Shown: positions 14,621-22,551 of the stretch, in pieces
How positions within the stretch are numbered: position 1 is the stretch's first letter
Layout of the letters: each line of letters begins with the position of its first letter
Source of the DNA: Rubinisphaera margarita
GTDB taxonomy: Bacteria; Planctomycetota; Planctomycetia; Planctomycetales; Planctomycetaceae
Reading direction: 5' to 3'
Length of the DNA stretch: 64,000 nucleotides
Assembly: GCF_022267515.1 (NCBI RefSeq)
Contig: NZ_JAKFGB010000022.1
Span: 1-64,000 of the forward strand
Program-made: the position numbers and the translations under genes
Notes under the pieces: model-generated
Databases searched by the model: none
The model's input: the letters and a program-made list of their open reading frames with translations, nothing else
Told to the model about the DNA's origin: nothing

Positions 14621-16027
14621 ATGAAGCTCGCCATTTCGCCCTGCTGGAGAATTCTGCTTTCCTCGCTGATTCTGCTTCTCTCGGTAGCCCCGCCACTTCA
14701 AGCCGATGATTCCCCGCCGGCTCGACCGAATCTCCTCGTCATTGCCATTGATGATCTCAATGACTGGATCGGCGTTCTCGACGAGCATCCCCAGGTGCAG
14801 ACGCCGAACATCGATCGACTCGCGGCTCGCGGTCTTCTGTTCACGAATGCTCACGTGCAGGCAACGTTCTGTGCGCCCTCCCGCATCAGCATGCTCTCAG
14901 GACGACTGCCGACGACATCGGGCTGCTTCGAATTCAAACCACGTTACGATCAGGCCGCGACCCTCCAGGGCATCGCCCCCTGGCCGATGTGGCTCGGCAG
15001 ACAGGGCTACAAAACGTACGGTGGCGGGAAGATCTTTCACGAGGGGACAGGAGCAGGCTGGACGGTGGACTGCTTCGAGCAGATCATCCCCTCAGGCAGA
15101 AATCCACGACCGGACACACCGATCCACTGGCCAGTCCGCGTCTGGGACTGGGGACCGATTGATCAGCCCGATTCGGCGATGGGCGATTACCATCTCGCAG
15201 TCGAAACCGGTCGCCTGCTCAAGCAACAGCACGATCAACCGTTCCTGATGGTGGCCGGCTTCCGACGTCCCCATGTCCCGCTGCATGTACCGAAGAAGTA
15301 CTTCGACAGATATCCATTGAAGGATGTCGTCCTTCCGGAAGTTCGCGAAGACGATCTGGATGATGTGCCTCACCCGGAAGTCGCCCTCACGCCGCATGCA
15401 GCTCCGAATCATGCCGAGATCCTGGAGAAGGACCTGTGGAAGAGTCTGACGCAGGCCTATCTGGCTTCGATCACGTTTGTGGATCATTGCGTCGGCGAAG
15501 TGCTGGCCGGACTCGATGAGGGACCGCACGGTAAGAACACGATCGTCATCCTCTGGAGCGACCACGGTTTTCATCTGGGCGAGAAGCAGCATTGGGCCAA
15601 ACGCACGTTGTGGGAAGAAACAACCCGGATCCCGATGATCATCGCCGGCCCCGGCATTGAAGCCGGCACAACCTGCGCGGAACCGGTCGGTCTGATTGAC
15701 CTTTACCCCACTCTAGTGGACCTGATTGACGGCGCGACGCCGCACGAACTCGAAGGAGTGAGTCTGCTGCCGTTGCTTCAGGGAAAGAGCGAGTTTCGGC
15801 ATCCGCCCGTGGTTACGTCGCTGACCCCTGAAGATCACGCGGCTCGTTCACGGGATTTCCGTTACATTCGCTATCGCGATGGGAGCGAAGAGTTGTACGA
15901 TCACCGAAACGATCCTCACGAATTCAACAACCTGGCCGACGACAACCGCTGGGATTCCGTGAAGGCGGAACTGGCAAACGCGTTGCCGTCGCCGCCAGCG
16001 GGAACGACTGAAGAAAAACAGGATTAG
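14621..16027 (+). CDS. Secreted sulfatase, iduronate-2-sulfatase-like
   Basis: This exported hydrolase of sulfate esters has 468 residues. A signal peptide covers about residues 1-28. Metal-binding Asp44-Asp45 lie in IAIDDLNDW, and Cys84 in CAPSR is the residue to be converted to formylglycine. Later motifs include WSDHGFHLGEKQHWAK near 305-320, which supplies the second metal pair and resembles human iduronate-2-sulfatase. The start ATG has GGAG at 14611-14614. The CxPSR form needs a maturation enzyme; none is seen in this window. Substrates are likely sulfated polysaccharides, but the exact sugar cannot be read from the sequence. An AraD1-type gene follows 56 bases downstream. Confidence 0.92.
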   Translation: MKLAISPCWRILLSSLILLLSVAPPLQADDSPPARPNLLVIAIDDLNDWIGVLDEHPQVQTPNIDRLAARGLLFTNAHVQATFCAPSRISMLSGRLPTTSGCFEFKPRYDQAATLQGIAPWPMWLGRQGYKTYGGGKIFHEGTGAGWTVDCFEQIIPSGRNPRPDTPIHWPVRVWDWGPIDQPDSAMGDYHLAVETGRLLKQQHDQPFLMVAGFRRPHVPLHVPKKYFDRYPLKDVVLPEVREDDLDDVPHPEVALTPHAAPNHAEILEKDLWKSLTQAYLASITFVDHCVGEVLAGLDEGPHGKNTIVILWSDHGFHLGEKQHWAKRTLWEETTRIPMIIAGPGIEAGTTCAEPVGLIDLYPTLVDLIDGATPHELEGVSLLPLLQGKSEFRHPPVVTSLTPEDHAARSRDFRYIRYRDGSEELYDHRNDPHEFNNLADDNRWDSVKAELANALPSPPAGTTEEKQD

Positions 16028-16083
16028 ACAACACCCATGTCGCTTTACGACATGCAGACAGCTGGGATAAGGAGACAGCCGTG

Positions 16084-16947
16084 ATGAAACTGGGACGCGT
16101 AATCCTGCCGAACGATGAGTACCATGTGGCCGCGATCGAAGAAGGGGCTGTGCGGGTGCTCGATATGTCGCAGGTGGAGAACTGTCGGCGGCTCTCCGAT
16201 ATCCTGCATGCTCCCGATCCCGTGGGGCTGGCCCGGTTCCTGATTGACCGCCAGTTTGCTCCCGTCGCCATCGAGGAAGTCCGCTTTCTGGCTCCGGTCG
16301 ATCAGCAGGAGATCTGGGCAGCCGGCGTGACCTACAAACGCAGCCAGCAGGCCCGCATGGAAGAATCGGAAGAGGGTGCCTCCCATTACGATCGTGTTTA
16401 TTCGGCCGATCGCCCCGAACTCTTCTTCAAGGCGACTGCTCAGCGGGTTGTCTCTCCCGGCGAGCCGGTTCGGGTGCGAGCCGACAGCGACTGGTCGGTG
16501 CCGGAACCCGAATTCGCCATCGTGCTCACGCCGGGCATGAAAGTCTGTGGCTACACGGTCGGGAACGACATGTCGGCCCGCGATATCGAAGGGGCGAACC
16601 CGCTCTATCTGCCGCAGGCGAAAGTCTACACCGGCTGCTGCGCGATCGGTCCTGTCGTCACACTGGGTGGGTCCGATCTCGAACTCGGTTCGGTGACGAT
16701 CCGACTGCAGATCACCCGTGGTCAGGAGCAGGTATTCGAAGGGGAAACGAGCCTTGATCAGCTGCACCGGACACTCGACGACCTCGCCGGCTGGCTTGGC
16801 AGAGAGCTTGATTTCCCTAACGGAGCCATCCTGTTGACTGGGACCGGAATCATTCCCCCCGATGAGTTCTCGCTGGAGAACGGCGACCAGGTCGCGATCG
16901 AAATTTCCAACATCGGCAGACTGGAAAACCCGGTCCTCAAAGGCTGA
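16084..16947 (+). CDS. FAH-family enzyme, AraD1 / 2-keto-3-deoxy-sugar acid dehydratase type
   Basis: The protein (287 aa) belongs to the fumarylacetoacetate hydrolase superfamily. The middle carries GVTYKRSQQAR, YDRVYSADRPELFFKAT and WSVPEPEFAIVL, the pattern of 2-keto-3-deoxy-D-arabinonate dehydratase (AraD1) proteins. The Glu residues of PEPE and a later Asp in GNDMSARDIEGANPLY would bind the divalent metal. It would dehydrate a keto-deoxy sugar acid in the cytoplasm. GGAG at 16071-16074 serves either GTG 16081 or ATG 16084. It lies between a sulfatase and a fatty-acid-hydroxylase-fold gene on the same strand, which fits sugar-acid breakdown after desulfation; this is inference. Confidence 0.85.
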   Translation: MKLGRVILPNDEYHVAAIEEGAVRVLDMSQVENCRRLSDILHAPDPVGLARFLIDRQFAPVAIEEVRFLAPVDQQEIWAAGVTYKRSQQARMEESEEGASHYDRVYSADRPELFFKATAQRVVSPGEPVRVRADSDWSVPEPEFAIVLTPGMKVCGYTVGNDMSARDIEGANPLYLPQAKVYTGCCAIGPVVTLGGSDLELGSVTIRLQITRGQEQVFEGETSLDQLHRTLDDLAGWLGRELDFPNGAILLTGTGIIPPDEFSLENGDQVAIEISNIGRLENPVLKG

Positions 16948-16955
16948 TCGCCACT

Positions 16956-17774
16956 ATGCTCGCCAACGAAGCCGTTGTCCGCGTTTCAGCCTTCGGTCTG
17001 ACTCTGACACTCCTCTGGGTGATGGAGTATTTCCTGCCTCGCCGAGAGCAGCCGAAGCGGCAATGGTTTCGCCGAGTGAACAACCTGCTGCTGGTCGTCG
17101 TGAACTCGGTCGTGCTCCGCATCCTGCTTCCGGTCACTGCGGTTGTCACCGCTGAGTGGGCGATCGCCAGTCACTGGGGACTGTTGAATCAGCTTTCGCT
17201 TCCCGGCTGGGTCAGCGGGGTGATCGCCTTTCTGATTCTCGATCTGGCGATTTACGGACAGCATGTGGCGATGCATTACTTTTCGTGGCTCTGGCCGCTG
17301 CATCGCGTGCATCATTCGGACCGTGTCTTCGATGCTACGACCGGCATCCGCTTTCATACGCTGGAGATCGTTCTGTCGATGCTGTGGAAAGTGGCCGTCG
17401 TGCTCATTCTCGGTCCGCCTGTGGTCGCGGTGATCGTCTTCGAGATCATGCTCAACGCGATCTCGATGTTCAATCACAGCAACATCGCGATTCCGCTTCG
17501 GCTCGATGCTTTATTCCGAAGTGTCGTGGTCACTCCCGACATGCACCGTGTGCATCATTCCATTTTTCGGGAGGAGCATGACTGCAATTACGGTTTCAAT
17601 TTTTCCTGGTGGGACTTTCTGTTTCGTACCTATCTGCCGCAGCCGAAGGAGGGACACCGGGAGATGAAAATCGGCGTGCCGGGTCTCTCGGAAAGCGATC
17701 TGTCGCGCCTGGATCGCCTGTTGTATCAGCCATTGAGGCATCCTCGGAATGACTCGGAGTCCTCTTCAGACTGA
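16956..17774 (+). CDS. Fatty acid hydroxylase / sterol desaturase family membrane protein
   Basis: This integral membrane di-iron enzyme has 272 residues. It has about four hydrophobic helices and the histidine clusters that bind iron: HVAMH (about 105-109), HRVHHSD (about 119-125), FNHSN and the late HRVHHS (about 193-198). Family members hydroxylate or desaturate lipids, sterols or carotenoids; the substrate here is unknown. The start ATG lies eight bases after the FAH-family stop, so the two are probably co-transcribed. Confidence 0.85.
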   Translation: MLANEAVVRVSAFGLTLTLLWVMEYFLPRREQPKRQWFRRVNNLLLVVVNSVVLRILLPVTAVVTAEWAIASHWGLLNQLSLPGWVSGVIAFLILDLAIYGQHVAMHYFSWLWPLHRVHHSDRVFDATTGIRFHTLEIVLSMLWKVAVVLILGPPVVAVIVFEIMLNAISMFNHSNIAIPLRLDALFRSVVVTPDMHRVHHSIFREEHDCNYGFNFSWWDFLFRTYLPQPKEGHREMKIGVPGLSESDLSRLDRLLYQPLRHPRNDSESSSD

Positions 17775-17998
17775 CCGTTTTTATCCCGGTCAATGAGGAC
17801 TTGTCTGCGACACCGGGACGAGTAAAGTCAAGCTCATGGAGGTCATTTTTAAGGCACTTCCGAAGCCCTTGTTTTTTGCCCAGACCCGACTTCCTTCTAT
17901 TCGTCGAAATGAATAGACTTCGCTCTCACGGCCGTGTTTTGCGCGGTACTGAACGAACCGAAGTCTCGGGCGAAAGCCCGGTGAAAATAGAGTAGCTC

Positions 17999-18556
17999 AT
18001 GAAATTTTCAACGACTCGACCTCAAACGGCCGATCTGGCCGTCTGCCTGTTCGCCAGGCCTCTGCATCCGGAACTGTTCGATGTGCTGGAACGCTATGAA
18101 TACGTCGGCGAGAGGTATCAGGCCAGCGTCAGTCTCACTTCCTACGGCCATGTGTTCGAGTACCGTGTGAATGGTCAGATCCTGACTGAGGTACTCGACT
18201 GGAATCAGTCGCAGTTGCCACGGATCAAGCGTCTCTGCCTCTATTCGACCGATCGTCCCCGCAGTCTGCGATTCAAACTCGATGGCGGACTGTGCATTCA
18301 GGTCTGCTTCAACTGCGAGTATCTTTCCGCCGATGTCTATCGTCGCATTCAGCAGGAGCACTGGAAACAGGCCGAAAGTGCGACGCTGGCGCACACGGTT
18401 GTCGGCACCGAGTTCGAACTCACTCCGCCGCTCAGCTTCCTGAACGTCGATCCGCTGGCCGAATCGCTCGGCATTCACACGTTCCATCTCTATCCGGACG
18501 AACGGGCGATCGTGAAGACGCAATCGCTGTTCACGTTCGACGAGAACGATGACTAA
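17999..18556 (+). CDS. Conserved hypothetical protein (possibly DUF2617)
   Basis: I do not firmly recognise this 185-residue protein. It has no signal peptide or membrane helix, and a mixed composition with many strand-like stretches (YQASVSLTSYGHVFEYRVNG, HTFHLYPDERAIVKTQSLF). The size and the Arg/Tyr-rich beta pattern recall DUF2617, but I cannot confirm this without a search. The ATG at 17999 is the only good start, with a weak ribosome binding site. It stands alone between the hydroxylase-like gene and the convergent signal peptidase gene. Codon use looks like that of its neighbours, so I believe it is a real gene. Confidence 0.65.
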   Translation: MKFSTTRPQTADLAVCLFARPLHPELFDVLERYEYVGERYQASVSLTSYGHVFEYRVNGQILTEVLDWNQSQLPRIKRLCLYSTDRPRSLRFKLDGGLCIQVCFNCEYLSADVYRRIQQEHWKQAESATLAHTVVGTEFELTPPLSFLNVDPLAESLGIHTFHLYPDERAIVKTQSLFTFDENDD

Positions 18557-18712
18557 AGCGGATCGCTCGAGCCGTTAGAGGATTTTCATGCCTGTTCCTG
18601 CAGTCGCATGGGTACTCCGCCGATGACGACCCGGCTCCAGGCGCTGAAGTGGACTCGTGGTCCGGCCCGCATGATCTGACCGCGAGACGTCGGCCCCGCT
18701 GAAGCCCATCGC

Positions 18713-20452
18713 TTACCGCAGCAATCGCACCCGTTCCGGTTCTGGAACGCGAACGCGTGTCTGCATGGGACCGATCTTGATCGTCTGCCGCCGCGAGGGA
18801 AGATGCAGTACGACTGGGCGTCCGATGACGAGCGGCATCGTCACCGATCCGGCAGGCCAGTGTCGGCTATCGATCGAAACCTGGGTATTGTCGCCCAGCA
18901 CAAACAGCTCACCCGGTCCCAGCTGACGAGGTTTCAACGTTTCGTTCAGATGAGCGGGCATCGAGCCGGGCACGTAATGGATATCGCGGTATACCTGCAG
19001 ACGATCCACCTTGATTGGACCGGACTGCCCGCTGAACTCGATCGGAACGAGAACGGTTCGACGAACGGCCGTTGACTCGACGCGATAAGCATACGGCTCG
19101 AAGAGGCTTTCCCCGTTGACCGCTACGAGAACCTGGCGATCCATCGTCGAGACTTCAATCTGAGCCGGTTCCTCGAAGCGAATCTCCGGCAACATGCCTT
19201 CGCGAAGGACCTTGTCCTGTCCGGCGAGCATGAGGCGAACGGTGCCGGCTGCGAAGTCAAAAACGCATTCGAACTCATACCAGCCGTCATCCATTCGAAC
19301 CGTGAACTGGCTCTGTGCCAATTCCGGATAGACATCGGCCTCCAGCATGACATCGGGGACATCGTTCGCGGGACTGTCTGATTCCGGATTATAAGCCGCG
19401 AGGTCTCGAACCGGACGGACGTGAGACGTTTCAAACAATTGCTTCAGAGCCTGCTGGAACCTTGGATCTGCACTGAGCTCGCAAAGTTTGCGCACCACCT
19501 CAGCCGCGAGTGCGCCGCGACACGACATTGTCTTCCGCACGCTGTCGTACTTCAGAACCGCATCCGCGGAAGGGAGCGGCACGTCGTTGGGCCATTCTTC
19601 GAGCGGAACCTGAAACCGCTGACTGCCGCCGACGCGGACCCAGTTGCGGAACTGAACCCGGTCGACCGGTTCGGCACCGGATCCGTCGAAGCGGAATCCG
19701 TCGTCGGTCCGCTCCCACGAGCTGCTCTCGGAGTTCGAACGTATGGTCCAGGGATCGTTCCAGTCGTCATCCTGAAGTTGCGGGCGATAACTGCTGTCGG
19801 AAACCAGGATCCTCATCTGTCTCTGAGCCGCCAGCCCTTTTCGCTGTAGATTGCCGTCGATGTAGATATCTCCATCGCGGATTTCGACCCGCTCTCCCGG
19901 CAGGCCGATGATGCGTTTTGCATAGGTCTCTGTTGGTCGCTGCGGGTTGTGAAAGACGACCGCGTCCCATCGCCGCGGTGGACGCCATTCGAACGCCTGC
20001 TTGTCGACGAGGATCTGATCGCCTTCATTCACTGGCAGATCCGAAAGCAGTATGTGATCGTAGTGGCAATTCGGGCAGGCTACCCGAAGGTCGTCCCCGC
20101 TTTCCTGACCGGGTCCCTTCTCGGTCGCCGTATGAGCGAAAGGAAAGCGACAGTCGGGGCATTCGACCCGATAATGATAGCCACGCAATCCGGGTGCCAT
20201 GGAGCCAGTCGAGATCATGAAGCCTTCGACAACGAAGGTGCGGAACACGGCGACGGCCAGTGCCAGAGCGGTTAAAGCTTCGATAAAGTACCGGCTGCTG
20301 CTTTTCCGACGGGTCTGCCGCTGTCGTGGCGGGATTGACGTCTGCAGTCGTCCCGGGGCACTGCGGGGAGACGGCGACCGCTCGCGACGGGACGATGACG
20401 ACGTCGAGTCCGTACGCTCCTGCCAGTTAACGCGTGGCAGCTGAGTCGTCAT
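18713..20452 (-). CDS. lepB: Signal peptidase I with zinc-ribbon insert and large extra domain
   Basis: Leader peptidase of the S26 family removes signal peptides from exported proteins. A Ser/Arg-rich cytoplasmic N-terminus (1-53) is followed by one membrane helix (about 55-75), the catalytic serine in STGSMAP (Ser84) and the general-base lysine in AKRIIGLPGE (Lys179). The late box VLGDN...DSRHW lies at 518-531. Two features are unusual. CPDC and CPNC (Cys98, 101, 126, 129) sit between Ser and Lys like a zinc ribbon. About 295 residues separate the lysine region from the GDN box, containing a beta-rich domain (about 370-500). The total of 579 aa is roughly twice the usual length. No operon partner is evident. 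Confidence 0.9.
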   Translation of the reverse strand: MTTQLPRVNWQERTDSTSSSSRRERSPSPRSAPGRLQTSIPPRQRQTRRKSSSRYFIEALTALALAVAVFRTFVVEGFMISTGSMAPGLRGYHYRVECPDCRFPFAHTATEKGPGQESGDDLRVACPNCHYDHILLSDLPVNEGDQILVDKQAFEWRPPRRWDAVVFHNPQRPTETYAKRIIGLPGERVEIRDGDIYIDGNLQRKGLAAQRQMRILVSDSSYRPQLQDDDWNDPWTIRSNSESSSWERTDDGFRFDGSGAEPVDRVQFRNWVRVGGSQRFQVPLEEWPNDVPLPSADAVLKYDSVRKTMSCRGALAAEVVRKLCELSADPRFQQALKQLFETSHVRPVRDLAAYNPESDSPANDVPDVMLEADVYPELAQSQFTVRMDDGWYEFECVFDFAAGTVRLMLAGQDKVLREGMLPEIRFEEPAQIEVSTMDRQVLVAVNGESLFEPYAYRVESTAVRRTVLVPIEFSGQSGPIKVDRLQVYRDIHYVPGSMPAHLNETLKPRQLGPGELFVLGDNTQVSIDSRHWPAGSVTMPLVIGRPVVLHLPSRRQTIKIGPMQTRVRVPEPERVRLLR

Positions 20453-20585
20453 ATGCCATCCTGGCCAGTTCGCAGTAACGTGAAATCGAGTTGTGGTCCG
20501 CGTCCGTTCGTCGGATCCATCCGGCCCCGAATTCTACCGCGTCACTCCGCCAGAGTGAAGACGAATCGCACGGCTCACGCAGGAC

Positions 20586-22235
20586 TTATTTTTCCCGGTA
20601 ATCGGCCCCGGGCGAACGATGAGCCTGCGGGAACGTGTTCCATTCGACCACACCCTGCTGAATTGCTTCCTTCTGCCATTTTGCGGCCATCAACAGGACA
20701 AGAGCCGACTTCTCCCCGGCCAGATTGTGCAGTTCACTGCGATCATCCTTCAAATTGTACAACTCCCACTGTTCACCTCGATCGGCGACCAGCTTCCAGT
20801 TCCCTTCCCGAATTGCCTTGTGCCCCTGATGCTCCCAGAACAGGTAGTCCCGCTGCAGAGCCGGACGCTTTCCGGTGAGAACCGGCCCGAGATCTTTCCC
20901 CGGGAGCGGCTGCGTCGGCTTGCCCTCGAATTCTTTCGGATACTCGGCTCCGGCCGCAGCGCAGATTGTCGGAAGCAGGTCGATGACATGCCCCATGGTG
21001 TCCGTCTGTTCGCCCCGAGCCTTCAGTCCGTTCGGCCAGTGGACAACCAGTGGCGTGGCGATGCCCCCTTCCTGCGTCCACATCTTGTGCTCTCGAAACG
21101 GCGTGTTCGCGGCATTCGACCAGGCAACTTCGAGACAGCGGTACGATTCGGCGGACCCCGGGTACGAACCCGGCTCGTGTCCATCGCCACGAACGATGTA
21201 TTCCGCACTCGAACCATTGTCGGACAGCACGAAAATCAGAGTGTCTTCGAACGCATTCATCGACTTGAGTTGCTCGACAATGCGGCCGACTCCGGCATCG
21301 AGCCGATAGATCATCGCGGCATAGGTCGCCATCCGGGCATCCCATTCTTCCTGCTCGGCGGACGTCAGTTCATCCCACGGCTTCGCGAACGGATCCCGTG
21401 GCGACAGTTCGCAGTCGAGCAGTCCCATTTCTTTCTGCCGCTGATGACGAGCTTCTCGAATCTTGTCCCATCCCTCACGATACCGCCCGAGAAATCGTTG
21501 GACATCTTCTTTCTGGGCGTGTAGCGGGAAATGAGGAGCTGTATGGGCCAGATACAGAAAGAATGGCTTCTCAGCGTGACTTTGCTCGTGTTCCTTGAGC
21601 CGGCGAATCGCCTGATCGGTGAAGGCTGTCGTCACGTAATAGTCGGGATCGGTGTCGCCGGGACGCTCAATCGCGGTCCTGTCATCAAACAAAAGCCTGG
21701 GATTATGAAAGTTGTCCTGCCGCAGCATGAAGTAGGAATGGTCGTAACCCCGTTCGAGCGGCCAGGTTTCATTGGACGTCCGACCGGGACGGTTCAAGTG
21801 CCACTTGCCGACGTGGTAGGTGCGATAGCCGACCGTCTTCAGCAGTTCGGGGATCATCCGGGCCGACTGCGGGATAATGCCGCTGTACGCCTCGGGAGCA
21901 GCAGGACCGAAATTCATCGCCATGTTGGCCTGATGCGGGTAATACCCGGTCATCAGAGCCGCCCGGGTCGGCCAGCAGCGAGCGGTGTTGTAGAACTGCG
22001 TGAACTTCAAGCCATTCGCCGCCAGAGCATCGATGTGGGGCGTTTCGATCTCGCCTCCGTAGCAGCCGAGATCGGAAAAGCCCATGTCATCGGCGAGCAC
22101 CACAATCACGTTCGGCTGCTTCGCGGCGGCCGCTTCGGTTGCCATGCCCGCGATTGCTGCGATCATGAAAAGCAGCAGCGTGAACATTTCACGGACACGG
22201 ATTGTCGTTACACTCATCCCTTTTCGATACGCCAT
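20586..22235 (-). CDS. Secreted arylsulfatase
   Basis: This sulfatase of 549 residues has a signal peptide (about residues 16-38, ending EAAAA), the metal motif VVLADDMGFSDLGCYGG (Asp49-Asp50) and the formylglycine site CWPTR (Cys87). GKWHLN and LSDNGSS are further family landmarks. The open frame extends to 22334. I chose the ATG at 22235 because AGGAG lies 11 bases upstream; ATG 22217 is possible. The type resembles broad arylsulfatase A enzymes with unknown natural substrate. It is on the same strand as the signal peptidase, 133 bases upstream of it. Confidence 0.9.
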   Translation of the reverse strand: MAYRKGMSVTTIRVREMFTLLLFMIAAIAGMATEAAAAKQPNVIVVLADDMGFSDLGCYGGEIETPHIDALAANGLKFTQFYNTARCWPTRAALMTGYYPHQANMAMNFGPAAPEAYSGIIPQSARMIPELLKTVGYRTYHVGKWHLNRPGRTSNETWPLERGYDHSYFMLRQDNFHNPRLLFDDRTAIERPGDTDPDYYVTTAFTDQAIRRLKEHEQSHAEKPFFLYLAHTAPHFPLHAQKEDVQRFLGRYREGWDKIREARHQRQKEMGLLDCELSPRDPFAKPWDELTSAEQEEWDARMATYAAMIYRLDAGVGRIVEQLKSMNAFEDTLIFVLSDNGSSAEYIVRGDGHEPGSYPGSAESYRCLEVAWSNAANTPFREHKMWTQEGGIATPLVVHWPNGLKARGEQTDTMGHVIDLLPTICAAAGAEYPKEFEGKPTQPLPGKDLGPVLTGKRPALQRDYLFWEHQGHKAIREGNWKLVADRGEQWELYNLKDDRSELHNLAGEKSALVLLMAAKWQKEAIQQGVVEWNTFPQAHRSPGADYREK

Positions 22236-22551
22236 CGGTCGAGCGACTCCTGCGTTAGATCTGTGTCGTAGTTGGACCATCAATGAATGTCCTCCGTCCC
22301 CTTCAGGGACCGCCTGAGTGCCACTCTCTACCAATGACAGAAGGCTCGAAGGGCGGATGAGCGGGCGATGAACCGGCGGCGTTCCATTCGAGTGGAATCA
22401 ACGGCCTGTCGAGCATGGACCCCGCACTTCCCGCTCACCCTGACCTTCTCCCCCAGGGAACGAGGGAACTCCAGGAGCTGTCACACGAAGGACAAGTCGC
22501 GATCGACGACCCTGTCGGGTACGTCTCCGCGCAACAGACGTTTGAATCAGA
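22236..22551. repeat. Divergent spacer with dispersed repeat, copy 2
   Basis: The spacer between the divergent sulfatase and hrpA genes contains a C-run / G-run repeat (about 22437-22471) with core GAGGGAACT at 22462-22470, matching copies at 11844 and 36295. The opposed C and G runs could pair weakly. No coding frame is convincing. Confidence 0.4.

Noticed and set aside
17801..17995. 64-residue open frame before the hypothetical gene
   Set aside because: No ribosome binding site, Arg/Ser-rich composition typical of random frames in this GC range.
18586..18672. 28-codon minus-strand open frame after the signal peptidase gene
   Set aside because: Frame runs from an ATG to a stop but the ribosome binding site is weak and nothing supports translation; it was left out as a gene.
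20875..21309. Plus-strand open frame across the second sulfatase
   Set aside because: Shadow of the sulfatase gene, which has signal peptide and all catalytic motifs on the minus strand.
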